This document shows, in pieces, positions 1 to 7,922 of a DNA stretch of 64,000 nt. The stretch's first letter is position 1. The number at the start of each line of letters is the position of its first letter. The notes under the pieces were generated by a model. The model saw only the letters and a program-made list of their open reading frames with translations. It did not search any database and had not been told where the DNA came from. The stretch is from Acidobacteriaceae bacterium (lineage in GTDB: Bacteria; Acidobacteriota; Terriglobia; Terriglobales; Acidobacteriaceae), in the NCBI GenBank assembly GCA_030041045.1, contig JASHOQ010000114.1, positions 1-64,000 of the forward strand. The letters run 5' to 3'. The position numbers and the translations under genes are program-made.

Positions 1-1262
1 TAAACCCGCGCGGGATCGCACTTGGAGAAGCCGGCGTTGCGGTCGGAGGTCCATTGCATGGGCGTGCGCACGCCGTTGCGGTCGCCCAGATAAATGTTGT
101 CGCCCATGCCGATTTCATCGCCGTAATAGAGGATGGGCGTTCCGGGAAAGCTGAGCAGCAGCGAATTGAGCAGCTCGATGCGGCGCCGGTTGTTGTCGAC
201 CAGCGGCGCGAGCCTTCGCCGTATGCCCACGTTGATGCGCATGCGCGGGTCAGCGGAATAGGCAAAGTACATGAAATCGCGCTCGTCGTCGGTGACCATT
301 TCCAGGGTGAGCTCGTCGTGATTGCGCAGAAACAGGGCCCACTGGCAGTTGTCCGGAATGGGCGGCGTCTGCGCCAGGATGTCGGTGATGGGCAGCCGGT
401 CTTCCTGGCGCAGCGCCATGTAGATGCGCGGCATCAGCGGAAAATGAAAGGCCATGTGGCACTCGTCGCCGTCGCCAAAGTACGGGCGGACGTCGGCGGG
501 CCACTGGTTGGCCTCCGCCAGAATCAGCCGGTTGGCATAGCCGGCGTCGATGGCGGCGCGCAGCACCTTCACCACCGCGTGCGTCTCCGGCAGATTCTCA
601 CAGGAAGTGCCATCGCGCTCGCAAAGGTAGGGAATCGCGTCCATGCGCAGCGCGTCCACGCCCATGTCCAGCCAGAAGCGCATGGCCTTGAGCACCTCTT
701 CGATCACCAGGTGGTTGTCGAAATTCAAATCGGGCTGGTGCGAGAAAAAGCGGTGCCAGTAGTAAGCCCTTGCGGTCTCGTCCCACGTCCAGTTGGATTT
801 TTCGGTATCGGTGAAGATGATGCGCGCGTCCTTGTAGCGCTTGTCGCTGTCGGACCACACGTACATTTCGCGCTCGGGCGCGCCCGGAGCGGCCAGCCGC
901 GCGGCCTTGAACCACGGATGCTGGTCGCTGGTGTGATTGATCACCAGCTCGATCATCACCTGCATGCCGCGCTGATGCGCAGCCTCGAGCACCGCTTTGA
1001 AATCGTCCAGAGTCCCGTAGGAGGGATTCACGTCCGTGTAGTTCGAAATGTCGTAACCGTCATCGCGCAGGGGCGAAGGGAAAAAAGGGAGGAGCCAGAT
1101 GCAGGTGATGCCGAGGTCCTGGAGATAGTCGAGCCGCGAGAGAAGGCCGGGAAAATCGCCGATGCCGTCGCCGTTCGAGTCAGCAAAGGCGCGCACGTGC
1201 AGCTCATAGATGATCGCGTCCTTATACCAGTACGGGTCGGTCGCGCTCGCCAGTTTCTTCAC
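1..1262 (-). CDS. treS: Trehalose synthase / maltose alpha-D-glucosyltransferase (C-terminus cut by window edge)
   Basis: GH13 enzyme that interconverts maltose and trehalose in the cytoplasm. The frame is open from a GTG at 1262 (preceded by GGAGAAAAGGGAATT, a good ribosome-binding site) to the left edge, so about 420 residues are visible. The N-terminus [18 protein letters not shown] and the segments [13 protein letters not shown] (nucleophile Asp about residue 208), LILAEANQ (acid Glu about 250) and [11 protein letters not shown] (third carboxylate) are typical of TreS. It lies 66 nt downstream of glgE on the same strand, so TreS can supply maltose for maltose 1-phosphate; a C-terminal maltokinase fusion, common in this family, would lie outside the window. 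Start choice is inferred from the ribosome-binding site; family call is firm. Confidence 0.9.
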   Translation of the reverse strand, partial: MKKLASATDPYWYKDAIIYELHVRAFADSNGDGIGDFPGLLSRLDYLQDLGITCIWLLPFFPSPLRDDGYDISNYTDVNPSYGTLDDFKAVLEAAHQRGMQVMIELVINHTSDQHPWFKAARLAAPGAPEREMYVWSDSDKRYKDARIIFTDTEKSNWTWDETARAYYWHRFFSHQPDLNFDNHLVIEEVLKAMRFWLDMGVDALRMDAIPYLCERDGTSCENLPETHAVVKVLRAAIDAGYANRLILAEANQWPADVRPYFGDGDECHMAFHFPLMPRIYMALRQEDRLPITDILAQTPPIPDNCQWALFLRNHDELTLEMVTDDERDFMYFAYSADPRMRINVGIRRRLAPLVDNNRRRIELLNSLLLSFPGTPILYYGDEIGMGDNIYLGDRNGVRTPMQWTSDRNAGFSKCDPARV

Positions 1263-1328
1263 AATTCCCTTTTCTCCGGGTGGTCTGTGCGCCCCCGGCG
1301 GGCGCGCGGCGCAGACCGGGCTTAAGAC

Positions 1329-3392
1329 TCAGCGTGTCACGCGAAAGATGTGCGCCGGCTGAATGCCCGGCCGCAGCGACACGAAATTGCGGCGATCGCT
1401 CCAGTTGTAACGCGCACCGGTAAGCAGGTCTTCCAGAAGAAAGCTCTCCGAGGGGGAAATGCCGAGCTCCTCGAGATCAAGATTAGTCCAGCCGGCCTGT
1501 TCGTTGACGGCATCCAGGTTGATGGCGATCAGGATGGTGTTTTCATGCCTTGCCGTCGATTTCGAGTAGCAAAGAAGATTGGGGTTCTCGATCTCGTGAA
1601 AGCGCAGCGAGCGGTTGTCCTGCAGCGCCGGGTTGGCGCGCCTGATGCAATTGAGCGCGGTGATGAGAGAAACCAGCGAGCCGGGCATATTGCGGTTCCG
1701 TTGCCGGATTTCGTACTTTTCGCTGTCGCGATATTCTTCCGATTCTGTCTTGCCGGGCGCGGGCCGCGCGGGTGCGCTTTCCGCCAGTTCGTAAGCCGGC
1801 CCATAGATTCCGTAATTGGACGAGAGCGTGCCGGCGAGGATGAGGCGGACCATAAATGCAGGACGGCCGCCCTCCTGCAGCGTCTTGTGCAGAATATCCG
1901 GCGTATTGGGCCAGAAGTTCGGCCGGAAATAATCGCTGATGGGCGGGCGCGTGATCTCTTGGAGATAGCTCTCCAGCTCGGCCTTGGTGTTGCGCCAGGT
2001 GAAATAGGTATAAGACTGGGTAAAGCCTCTCTTGGCGAGGGCATACATGACGTGCGGCCGGGTAAACGCCTCGGCGAGAAAAATCACATCGGGATAGCGG
2101 CTGTTGAGCTTGCCCAGGCACCACTCCCAGAACGGCAGCGCCTTGGTGTGCGGATTGTCGACCCGGAAGGCGCGCACGCCGTGACCGATCCAGAACTCGA
2201 ACACGGAGTAGAGTTCGGCCCAAAGGCTCCGCCAGTCCGGCGACTCGAAGTTGAGGGGATAGATGTCCTGGTATTTCTTGGGCGGGTTCTCGGCATATTG
2301 GATGGAGCCGTCCGGCCGGATGACGAACCAGCTCGGATGCTCGTTCACCCAGGGATGGTCGGGAGAGCACTGAAAGGCTATGTCGAGCGCGATCTCGACT
2401 CCGTGCGATTGGGCAGAGGCGACCAGCCGGTCGAAATCGGCAAAGGTGCCCAGGGCAGGATGGATCGACTTGTGCCCGCCGCAGTCGCCGCTGCGGCTTG
2501 CGCCCACTGACGCGCACGGAACCGCCTCCCTGTCGCCGATGGCCCACGGACTGCCCGGCGCGTCCGAGCCGGCGTCTTCCGTGTTGTTCGGACCCTTGCG
2601 GAAGTTCCGGCCGATGGGATGGATGGGAGGCAGATAAAGAATGTCGAAGCCCATGCCGGCGATTTCAGGCAGTTGCTGCTCCACGTCGGCAAAGGTTCCG
2701 TGCCGGCCGGGAACCGGCGACGCGGAGCGGGGAAAAAGCTCGTACCAGGACGAGAAGCAGGCGCGCTCGCGATCAACCCGGACCGGCAGCTCGCGATCGA
2801 ATTGGGTTGCGTGGCGCAGGTCGGGATAACGGGCCATCAGCCGGTGCGCTTCCTGATCCAAGGGATACTCGTACGCAGTTTTGTCCTCGCCGGCCAGGCG
2901 GTCGAGCCCTCGCGCAATTTCAGCCAGCTTTCTTGCGTCGGCGCCGCGCGCCCGCGCCGCGGCTTGATGAACAAGAATGGCGCCGGTGCGCAAGGCCAGG
3001 GCAAGATCGTACGCGTCGGCTGATGCGTCTTCGTTGCCGGAGCCGGTTTGCGCAGCCCGCGCGCCAAGCCGTTTTTTCAGGTCGCTCGCCCAGGTTTCGA
3101 AGCGGTCGATCCATCCCTGGATGGTGAAGACCCAGGCGCCGAGTTTGTCGGGCGCAAACGACCCGCTCCACAGATCGTTTTCGCCCGCAAGCATGGGCGC
3201 AAAACGCCAGCGTTTTTCGCTTTTGGGGCGATAAAGAAGACGCGCCGCGAGCTGCTCGTGTCCATCGGCAAAAATCGCTGCCGTGACGGAGATTTCCCGG
3301 CCCACGACGCGGCGGACAGCGTGGCGTCCGCCATCGAGCTGAGGAGAGACATCTTCAATGACAACGCGTTTCCGCCCATCGGTCGGATTCAT
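1329..3392 (-). CDS. glgE: Alpha-1,4-glucan:maltose-1-phosphate maltosyltransferase GlgE
   Basis: Transfers maltosyl units from maltose 1-phosphate to the non-reducing end of alpha-1,4-glucans (GH13_3). The N-terminal beta domain (IEDVSPQLDGGRHAVRR) is followed by the catalytic barrel with YLPPIHPIGR, GGHKSIHPALGTF, nucleophile Asp in AFRVDNPHTK (about residue 415 counted from the upstream ATG) and acid Glu in FLAEAF (about 444). Length 690 residues is normal. ATGs at 3401 and 3392 are both in frame; the second has the better-spaced AGGATGAGG and is used here. Odd point: about 17 extra residues (nt 2481-2534) sit between SPWAIG and GGHK, where relatives usually have a short loop. Pairs with treS just downstream. 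Confidence 0.93.
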   Translation of the reverse strand: MNPTDGRKRVVIEDVSPQLDGGRHAVRRVVGREISVTAAIFADGHEQLAARLLYRPKSEKRWRFAPMLAGENDLWSGSFAPDKLGAWVFTIQGWIDRFETWASDLKKRLGARAAQTGSGNEDASADAYDLALALRTGAILVHQAAARARGADARKLAEIARGLDRLAGEDKTAYEYPLDQEAHRLMARYPDLRHATQFDRELPVRVDRERACFSSWYELFPRSASPVPGRHGTFADVEQQLPEIAGMGFDILYLPPIHPIGRNFRKGPNNTEDAGSDAPGSPWAIGDREAVPCASVGASRSGDCGGHKSIHPALGTFADFDRLVASAQSHGVEIALDIAFQCSPDHPWVNEHPSWFVIRPDGSIQYAENPPKKYQDIYPLNFESPDWRSLWAELYSVFEFWIGHGVRAFRVDNPHTKALPFWEWCLGKLNSRYPDVIFLAEAFTRPHVMYALAKRGFTQSYTYFTWRNTKAELESYLQEITRPPISDYFRPNFWPNTPDILHKTLQEGGRPAFMVRLILAGTLSSNYGIYGPAYELAESAPARPAPGKTESEEYRDSEKYEIRQRNRNMPGSLVSLITALNCIRRANPALQDNRSLRFHEIENPNLLCYSKSTARHENTILIAINLDAVNEQAGWTNLDLEELGISPSESFLLEDLLTGARYNWSDRRNFVSLRPGIQPAHIFRVTR

Positions 3393-3587
3393 TGCCCTCA
3401 TCCTTCACAACGGTTTCCGGGTGAACGGAACCAGCGCCGGTGAAAACATTGAAAACACGCATAGCTCAGCGAGTGCAGGGCAAATGCCACGCGATAGAGA
3501 AGATGCACGGTTGCCGCGGTGGGTTACTTCACAGCAAGGAAGCGGAAAACCCAAAGGATTGCGCGCGGCGGCGCCAGAACGCTACGT

Positions 3588-3739
3588 CATTTTCTGAGTT
3601 ACTGTGTCCTCTTCGTTCCTTCGCAAGGTCGCCGCTCCCTGTTGGTCCCACCCCAGCAAGCGAGGAGCGCTTGCCGGGGCCCCGGGTTGGTCGCGTCGGC
3701 TTTGTTTTCCGTCTTTGGGATATAGCTACTCAGAAAATG
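3588..3739. repeat. MITE-like palindromic repeat, copy A (with a nested palindrome)
   Basis: This fills most of the gene-free stretch 3402-3741. Its ends are inverted repeats (TCATTTTCTGAGT at 3587-3599, matched by ACTCAGAAAATGA at 3728-3740). A 22-nt core at 3626-3647 is identical, in reverse complement, to 57752-57773 in copy B (57703-57811), and the outer ends also resemble those of copy B. Unlike copy B, the core is followed by about 38 extra bp holding a CCCC-GCAAGCG / CGCTTGC-GGGG palindrome, bounded by a direct repeat GTTGGTC (3641-3647 and 3686-3692). No coding potential was seen. The rest of the gap (3402-3587) holds nothing I recognise. Confidence 0.7.
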
Positions 3740-3741
3740 AT

Positions 3742-5739
3742 TTAGCGCTTCTTTGCCGGCTTTTTGGGGGCCGCTTTCGCCGGCTTGGAGGTTTTGCCCG
3801 CTTTTGCGGGCGACGGGCGCGCCGGCTTAGCCTTTTTGGCCGCGGGCTTCGCCGGCTTTTTCGCTGCCTTTGCCGGCGGCTTGGCCATCGGCTTGCCGTG
3901 CGGCTTGGGTGCAGGCTTTTGCGGCTTTGCCGCCTTTTTTGCAGTTTTGGCGGGAGGAGGAGCCGCTTGCTTCTTCGCCGGAGCGGCAGGCTTCGCCGGT
4001 GCAGGCTTGTCTTTGACCGGCGGAGCGGGAGGTTTGGCCACGGCGGCGGCGGGCTTGCCTTTTGGCCCGGGCGCGGGCACCACCGCCGGCACAGGCTTCT
4101 TTCCTTGCGCCGGCTTTGCGGCAGCGGGCGCAGCCGGCGGTTTTTGAGCCGGGGCCGGACCGGCCTTCTGCACCTTCGCTTGAGCCCCGGACCCAGCCTT
4201 GGTCTCAGCCTTGGCAGCGGACTTTTTCCCCGCCGCCGCGGGCACAGTCTCGGCTTCTTCCTCTTCTTCTTCCTCGTCGTCCCCCTCAGGCCCGACCTCG
4301 CCCTTGGGCATGACCAACTCCAGCTCGTCCTCATCGCCGCCGACTTCGTCCAGGTCGTCCCCGGCAGGGATGGCCTCTTCAGACTCCTCGTCTTCGTCGA
4401 GATCCTTGATCTTGGCTTCGGCGCTGCGCCGGCGCGTCTTCTTGATGCTCACCTGAGGCGGCGGAGCCGGCGGAGAATAGGGCTCGAGAAACGCGCGCAT
4501 CTCTTCCGGCGTGGTAAGCCGACCATCGATCAACTGAAGAAAAATGGCATGGAGAAGCTCGTTATAGCGCGGCAATTCCGGGGTGATGCGCAGTTCCAGC
4601 ATGAGGAGGTACGGCATCCGCTGCCTGGCTTCAGGCCAGACCTTCAGGAACTGGTGATAACGCTCGACGACGGCCGCATTTTTCGATGTAAATCCCAGCC
4701 AGAGAACGGCCTCCGGATCATAGCTCGTGAACTGCTTGAAGCTTGCCGAAGGAACCGCATTCTTCTTGTCCAGAAGCACCTTGGCAAACCCGCCGGCGAG
4801 CGAATCCAGGCTGTTCCACTCCTCCACAAATCCCGGCCGAAGCATGAGCTTCTTGAGCGCGGTCAACTCTCTCCCGGTCATTCCCGCGGTCAGCAACTGC
4901 ATCTGCGCGGCGGAGGTGTCGGCGTGAACTCCCTGCATTAACAATTCCACGGCAAGCTCGTGCAGGGCTTTCAGTTTCGCCTCGTCGGCTTTGGCTGCGG
5001 TCCAGGCAGGATAGAGCGCGGCCATCCACCCTTCCTCTTCGAGGGCGCGCAGCACTTTCAATCCCTCCTCCTCATGACCGATCTGCTCCAGTTCCTGGCT
5101 GCGCGCGTGCGCTGACAGAGCCTCAATCACCTTCTCGGCTTTGGCATTTTCGTAACGCGAGAGGGTCCGCGGATCCATCTCCCATCCCAGGCGGGCGCGG
5201 TAACGGATGGCCCGGATCAGGAGGGCAGGCTCCTCAAGGAAGCCATAATTCGAAACCAGCCGCAGCGTACGGGACTCAATATCGGCGGCGCCGTTGAGGG
5301 GGTCCATGAGCAAGCCGTACGAGCCTTCGTTCAGCGAGATGGCCATGGAATTGGCGGTGAAATCCCGCCGCCGAATATCTTCCTGGATGGAGGCCGGGTG
5401 AAAAACCGGCCGTCCCGGCTTGGGATATTCAACCCGGTGCGTGCTGATCAGGTCCACGCGCACAGTTCCCGGAAAACACAGGTAGAGGCTGCGCGATTCC
5501 TCGTCTTCACCCCACACCTTGCCGCCTAATTTCTCGATTGGTTTCTTGAATTTGAGCGCGTTTCCATGAATGGCCACTTCAAGTTCGCGAACGGCGTGGC
5601 CGCTGGTCAGGTCGCGAACCGCATCTCCGGTGAGAAACAGGATGGTTGCGGCGTTGCGAGCGGCCTCACGCAGCTGGTGCAGCGCGTGCCGCTGGTCTGC
5701 GGAAAGCCGGTTCTCAAGCAGGTAGATGTAATCGGGCAT
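3742..5739 (-). CDS. tRNA nucleotidyltransferase / poly(A) polymerase family protein with ExE metal site and charged histone-like tail
   Basis: Residues 1-410 follow the class II nucleotidyltransferase fold: GDAVRD (38-43), RRDFTANSMA (124-133) and a PALLIRAIRYRARLGW motif (about 171-186). The two metal-binding aspartates expected after GGxVRD (pattern DxD) are both glutamate here (RELEV, E52 and E54); the third carboxylate, in RVDL (D96), is kept. The C-terminus is a low-complexity tail: an acidic block (runs of D/E, about residues 435-495), then about 170 residues rich in Ala, Lys and Pro. CCA addition is the family function, but the altered site makes activity uncertain. A TTG at 5775 is also in frame; ATG 5739 with GGCGGAAAC upstream is preferred. 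Confidence 0.75.
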   Translation of the reverse strand: MPDYIYLLENRLSADQRHALHQLREAARNAATILFLTGDAVRDLTSGHAVRELEVAIHGNALKFKKPIEKLGGKVWGEDEESRSLYLCFPGTVRVDLISTHRVEYPKPGRPVFHPASIQEDIRRRDFTANSMAISLNEGSYGLLMDPLNGAADIESRTLRLVSNYGFLEEPALLIRAIRYRARLGWEMDPRTLSRYENAKAEKVIEALSAHARSQELEQIGHEEEGLKVLRALEEEGWMAALYPAWTAAKADEAKLKALHELAVELLMQGVHADTSAAQMQLLTAGMTGRELTALKKLMLRPGFVEEWNSLDSLAGGFAKVLLDKKNAVPSASFKQFTSYDPEAVLWLGFTSKNAAVVERYHQFLKVWPEARQRMPYLLMLELRITPELPRYNELLHAIFLQLIDGRLTTPEEMRAFLEPYSPPAPPPQVSIKKTRRRSAEAKIKDLDEDEESEEAIPAGDDLDEVGGDEDELELVMPKGEVGPEGDDEEEEEEEAETVPAAAGKKSAAKAETKAGSGAQAKVQKAGPAPAQKPPAAPAAAKPAQGKKPVPAVVPAPGPKGKPAAAVAKPPAPPVKDKPAPAKPAAPAKKQAAPPPAKTAKKAAKPQKPAPKPHGKPMAKPPAKAAKKPAKPAAKKAKPARPSPAKAGKTSKPAKAAPKKPAKKR

Positions 5740-5799
5740 TCTGGTTTTGTTTCCGCCGCCTGGGGGCCCCGCCAAGTTCCTGATGTTGCTGCCTTTAGA

Positions 5800-5817
5800 C
5801 CCTGTTTTCCGACAGGG
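5800..5817. terminator. Short G+C hairpin in the 5740-6041 gap
   Basis: CCCTGT pairs with ACAGGG around a six-base loop. It is 60 nt upstream of the nucleotidyltransferase start and could be a leader hairpin or the remains of a terminator. No T-run follows it on either strand. Nothing else was recognised in the roughly 300-bp gap. Confidence 0.25.
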
Positions 5818-6041
5818 CCGGCAAAGCAGTACATTAACACAACCCGGCGCCGAAGGCCAGAGCTAACACGAAGGAATTGCGGCTCTTGCGCTCACTCAGT
5901 CAACATTGGGCAGGGGTCTGGTCAAGCCGTCTCCGCCGCCTGCATTCAGGCCAACGCACTCGAACCCGCTCCCTACGATGATTTTCTTGAGAGGCAACAA
6001 ATGCGGATGCGGTTTCCCCGAGCCCGTGCCCGACGCGCTCC

Positions 6042-6593
6042 ATGCGACAATCCAATGCGATGGCCTCCTCGCGCAAGCCGGTGATCGTGCGCAAGTTCTC
6101 CCGGGACTGGTGCGCCGGCTATGCAGTTCCGGGCTTTGGCCGGGACTCGGCGGAGCTCGAGATCCTCGACCTCAACGGGAAGGTATTGCGCATGGCCTGG
6201 GAGCAGGTGAAGTGGATTTGCTACGTGCGCGAACTCCCTTCCGCGAGCGGCGACCTGGTCAACCCGGAACGGCTCCTGCGCAAGCGCTTTTCCATCCGCC
6301 CCAGGACGGCCGGACTTTGGCTCCGGTTGAAACTGGCGGACGGCGACGAACTGGAAGGCCTGGCGGCGAACGATCTGACCCTGGTGGAAGGCCCCGGCCT
6401 GCTGCTCGTGCCCCCGGACACGCGGTCGAACACACAGCGGATTTACGTGCCGCGCCAGGCAATCCAGACCCTGGAGGTGCTCAGCCTGATTGGCGCATCC
6501 GGCCGCAAGCGTATCCCCGAAGTGACGGTCGAGGCGGGCCAGACGGAGCTCTTTCCGGGCGATTCAGGTCCTTCCCAAGACCAGCAGGCCTGA
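6042..6593 (+). CDS. Conserved hypothetical protein, unknown function
   Basis: A 183-residue soluble protein (or 177 from the ATG at 6060, where MASSRKPVIVRKF begins). There is no signal peptide or membrane segment. The middle is beta-strand-like (LEILDLNGKVLRMAWEQVKWICYV) and the second half has a motif of alternating hydrophobic residues (GLWLRLKLADGDELEG) that looks like a small beta-barrel domain. I do not recognise a family. Codon use and third-position G+C match neighbours, so it is likely real. Its last 113 nt overlap the 3' end of the convergent glycosyltransferase gene. A longer overlapping frame (5906-6616) has the composition of a shadow and was not chosen. Confidence 0.6.
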   Translation: MRQSNAMASSRKPVIVRKFSRDWCAGYAVPGFGRDSAELEILDLNGKVLRMAWEQVKWICYVRELPSASGDLVNPERLLRKRFSIRPRTAGLWLRLKLADGDELEGLAANDLTLVEGPGLLLVPPDTRSNTQRIYVPRQAIQTLEVLSLIGASGRKRIPEVTVEAGQTELFPGDSGPSQDQQA

Positions 6594-7779
6594 TTGGACG
6601 CAGCATCCCTGTGTAAAAGGCTGCGTGAAGATCAAGCACCCGGTCGCTCCTGAAGTGCTCGCAGGCCCAGGCGCGCGCGGCTTGTCCCATTTGGCGGCGC
6701 AGCGGATCCCGGAGCAGCCTGAGCACTGATACAGCGATTGCTTCCGGACTGCCGGGCGGAATCAGCATTCCAGTCACGTTGTGCACCACCGAGTCGCACG
6801 CGCCCGTGGCCTGCGTGGTGATCACTGGAATTCCGCTCGCGGCGGCCTCGAGTATGGCATTGGGAAATCCTTCCCGTCTCGTGGGCAGAACGAGGATCTC
6901 CATGGCGCGGTAGTAGGGCGCGGTTTCGTTCACGAATCCGGTGCAGCAGATTCCGCGGTGCGCGGCAATGCGCGCCCTTAGCGCCGGATCGAGTGCATCC
7001 TCGGCTTCATCGAACCAGCCCACAAGAAGCAGGCGCGCCTGAGGCTCGGCGGCGCGGATCGCCTCGAAGGCCTCCACCAGTTCAGGCACTCCCTTGTCGC
7101 CGGTGAATCGTCCCACGAAGCCAATCACAGGCGCGTTTCTCGGAATGCCCAGCCGGGCGCGCACGTCCGTGGGCCCGGGAGAAAACTGGAGCGTATCCAC
7201 GCCGTGGCTGCTGCCCTCGCCGAGCAAGACCAGCTTTCGTTCCGGCGCAATGCCCAGCGCAAGCGCGCGGGCGCGAAGACTCGCGCTGTTGCACAAGACC
7301 ACGTGGGCGCAAGCGGCGGCCAGCTTTTCGCCGGCCAGCAGAATGCCCCGCTTGATGCCTTGCGCCGTCTCCAGCTTGAGCCCGCGCAGCAGGTAAACCC
7401 GATGCGGCACCCTGCGCAGCCAGGCGGCCAGCGAACCCAGCAACCCGGCTTTCGGCGTGCTGAACTCAACCACGTCCGGCGAGTACTTTCCCAGCATGCG
7501 CCAAAGGCGGACGAACGAAACCGCATCGGCAAGCGGGGCAATGGTGCGGCGCATAGGAAGCGGGAATGCCTCGATTCCCTCCTCCGCTGCGGTTCGGTCC
7601 AGAAGAACGCCGGGACTTGAAACCAGCGTGATGTGAAAACCCGCTTCGCGCAGGGCGCGCAGCCGATCTCGCAGCACCAGGCAGGTTTGCGGATGGGTGA
7701 TGCCCATCAGGATTGAAGGCGCACCCGGCACTCGGACGAGCGGTGGCGCTGCCAGTTGGCATGCCGCGGAAGTCGCCAT
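6481..7779 (-). CDS. GT4 family glycosyltransferase
   Basis: GT-B fold retaining glycosyltransferase, 432 residues. The acceptor-side N-terminal half contains SILMGITHPQTCLVLRDRL and HRVYLLRGLKLE; the donor-binding half has VIGFVGRFTGDKGVPELVEAF and the EX7E-type segment TRREGFPNAILEAAASGIPV followed by TQATGACDSV. Cytoplasmic, probably adding a sugar to a lipid-linked intermediate of the local exopolysaccharide. It is divergent from the next GT4 gene (7923). The last about 38 residues are Pro/Arg-rich, lie in the overlap with the convergent gene ending at 6593, and look non-conserved. Acceptor and donor sugars cannot be told from sequence. Confidence 0.88.
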   Translation of the reverse strand: MATSAACQLAAPPLVRVPGAPSILMGITHPQTCLVLRDRLRALREAGFHITLVSSPGVLLDRTAAEEGIEAFPLPMRRTIAPLADAVSFVRLWRMLGKYSPDVVEFSTPKAGLLGSLAAWLRRVPHRVYLLRGLKLETAQGIKRGILLAGEKLAAACAHVVLCNSASLRARALALGIAPERKLVLLGEGSSHGVDTLQFSPGPTDVRARLGIPRNAPVIGFVGRFTGDKGVPELVEAFEAIRAAEPQARLLLVGWFDEAEDALDPALRARIAAHRGICCTGFVNETAPYYRAMEILVLPTRREGFPNAILEAAASGIPVITTQATGACDSVVHNVTGMLIPPGSPEAIAVSVLRLLRDPLRRQMGQAARAWACEHFRSDRVLDLHAAFYTGMLRPIRPAGLGKDLNRPERAPSGPPRPSLRGYACGRMRQSG

Positions 7780-7889
7780 AAGCGAGCCTGCGATTCCGGG
7801 GGAAATTTCCTGGTTTGGGAGTAATTAAGGGAACTTTAGCACTTCTCAATAAAATATGTGTGATTTTTTATCGAAATTCGACTATATTC

Positions 7890-7921
7890 ACTTTCCAACG
7901 ATCCATTCACGATTGGAAAGT
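7890..7921 (+). promoter_or_regulatory. Hairpin covering the ribosome-binding site of the 7923 gene
   Basis: ACTTTCCAA (7890-7898) is the exact reverse complement of TTGGAAAGT (7913-7921), around a 14-nt loop. The right arm contains GGAAAG, the only purine-rich ribosome-binding site for the ATG at 7923. The region just upstream (7830-7890) is the most A+T-rich of the locus and contains TATATT-like -10 candidates. The structure could gate translation or be an operator. Confidence 0.45.
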
Positions 7922-7922
7922 C

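Noticed and set aside
54-1325. A 423-residue plus-strand frame at the left edge
   Set aside because: Shadow of trehalose synthase, whose motifs are unmistakable on the minus strand.
3604-4941. A 445-residue plus-strand frame rich in Arg and Leu
   Set aside because: It is the complement of the repetitive Ala/Lys/Pro tail of the nucleotidyltransferase homologue and has no independent start signal.
5906-6616. A longer plus-strand frame overlapping the 6042-6593 gene
   Set aside because: Pro/Arg/Gly-rich, no hydrophobic pattern; the 6042 frame has better protein-like composition.
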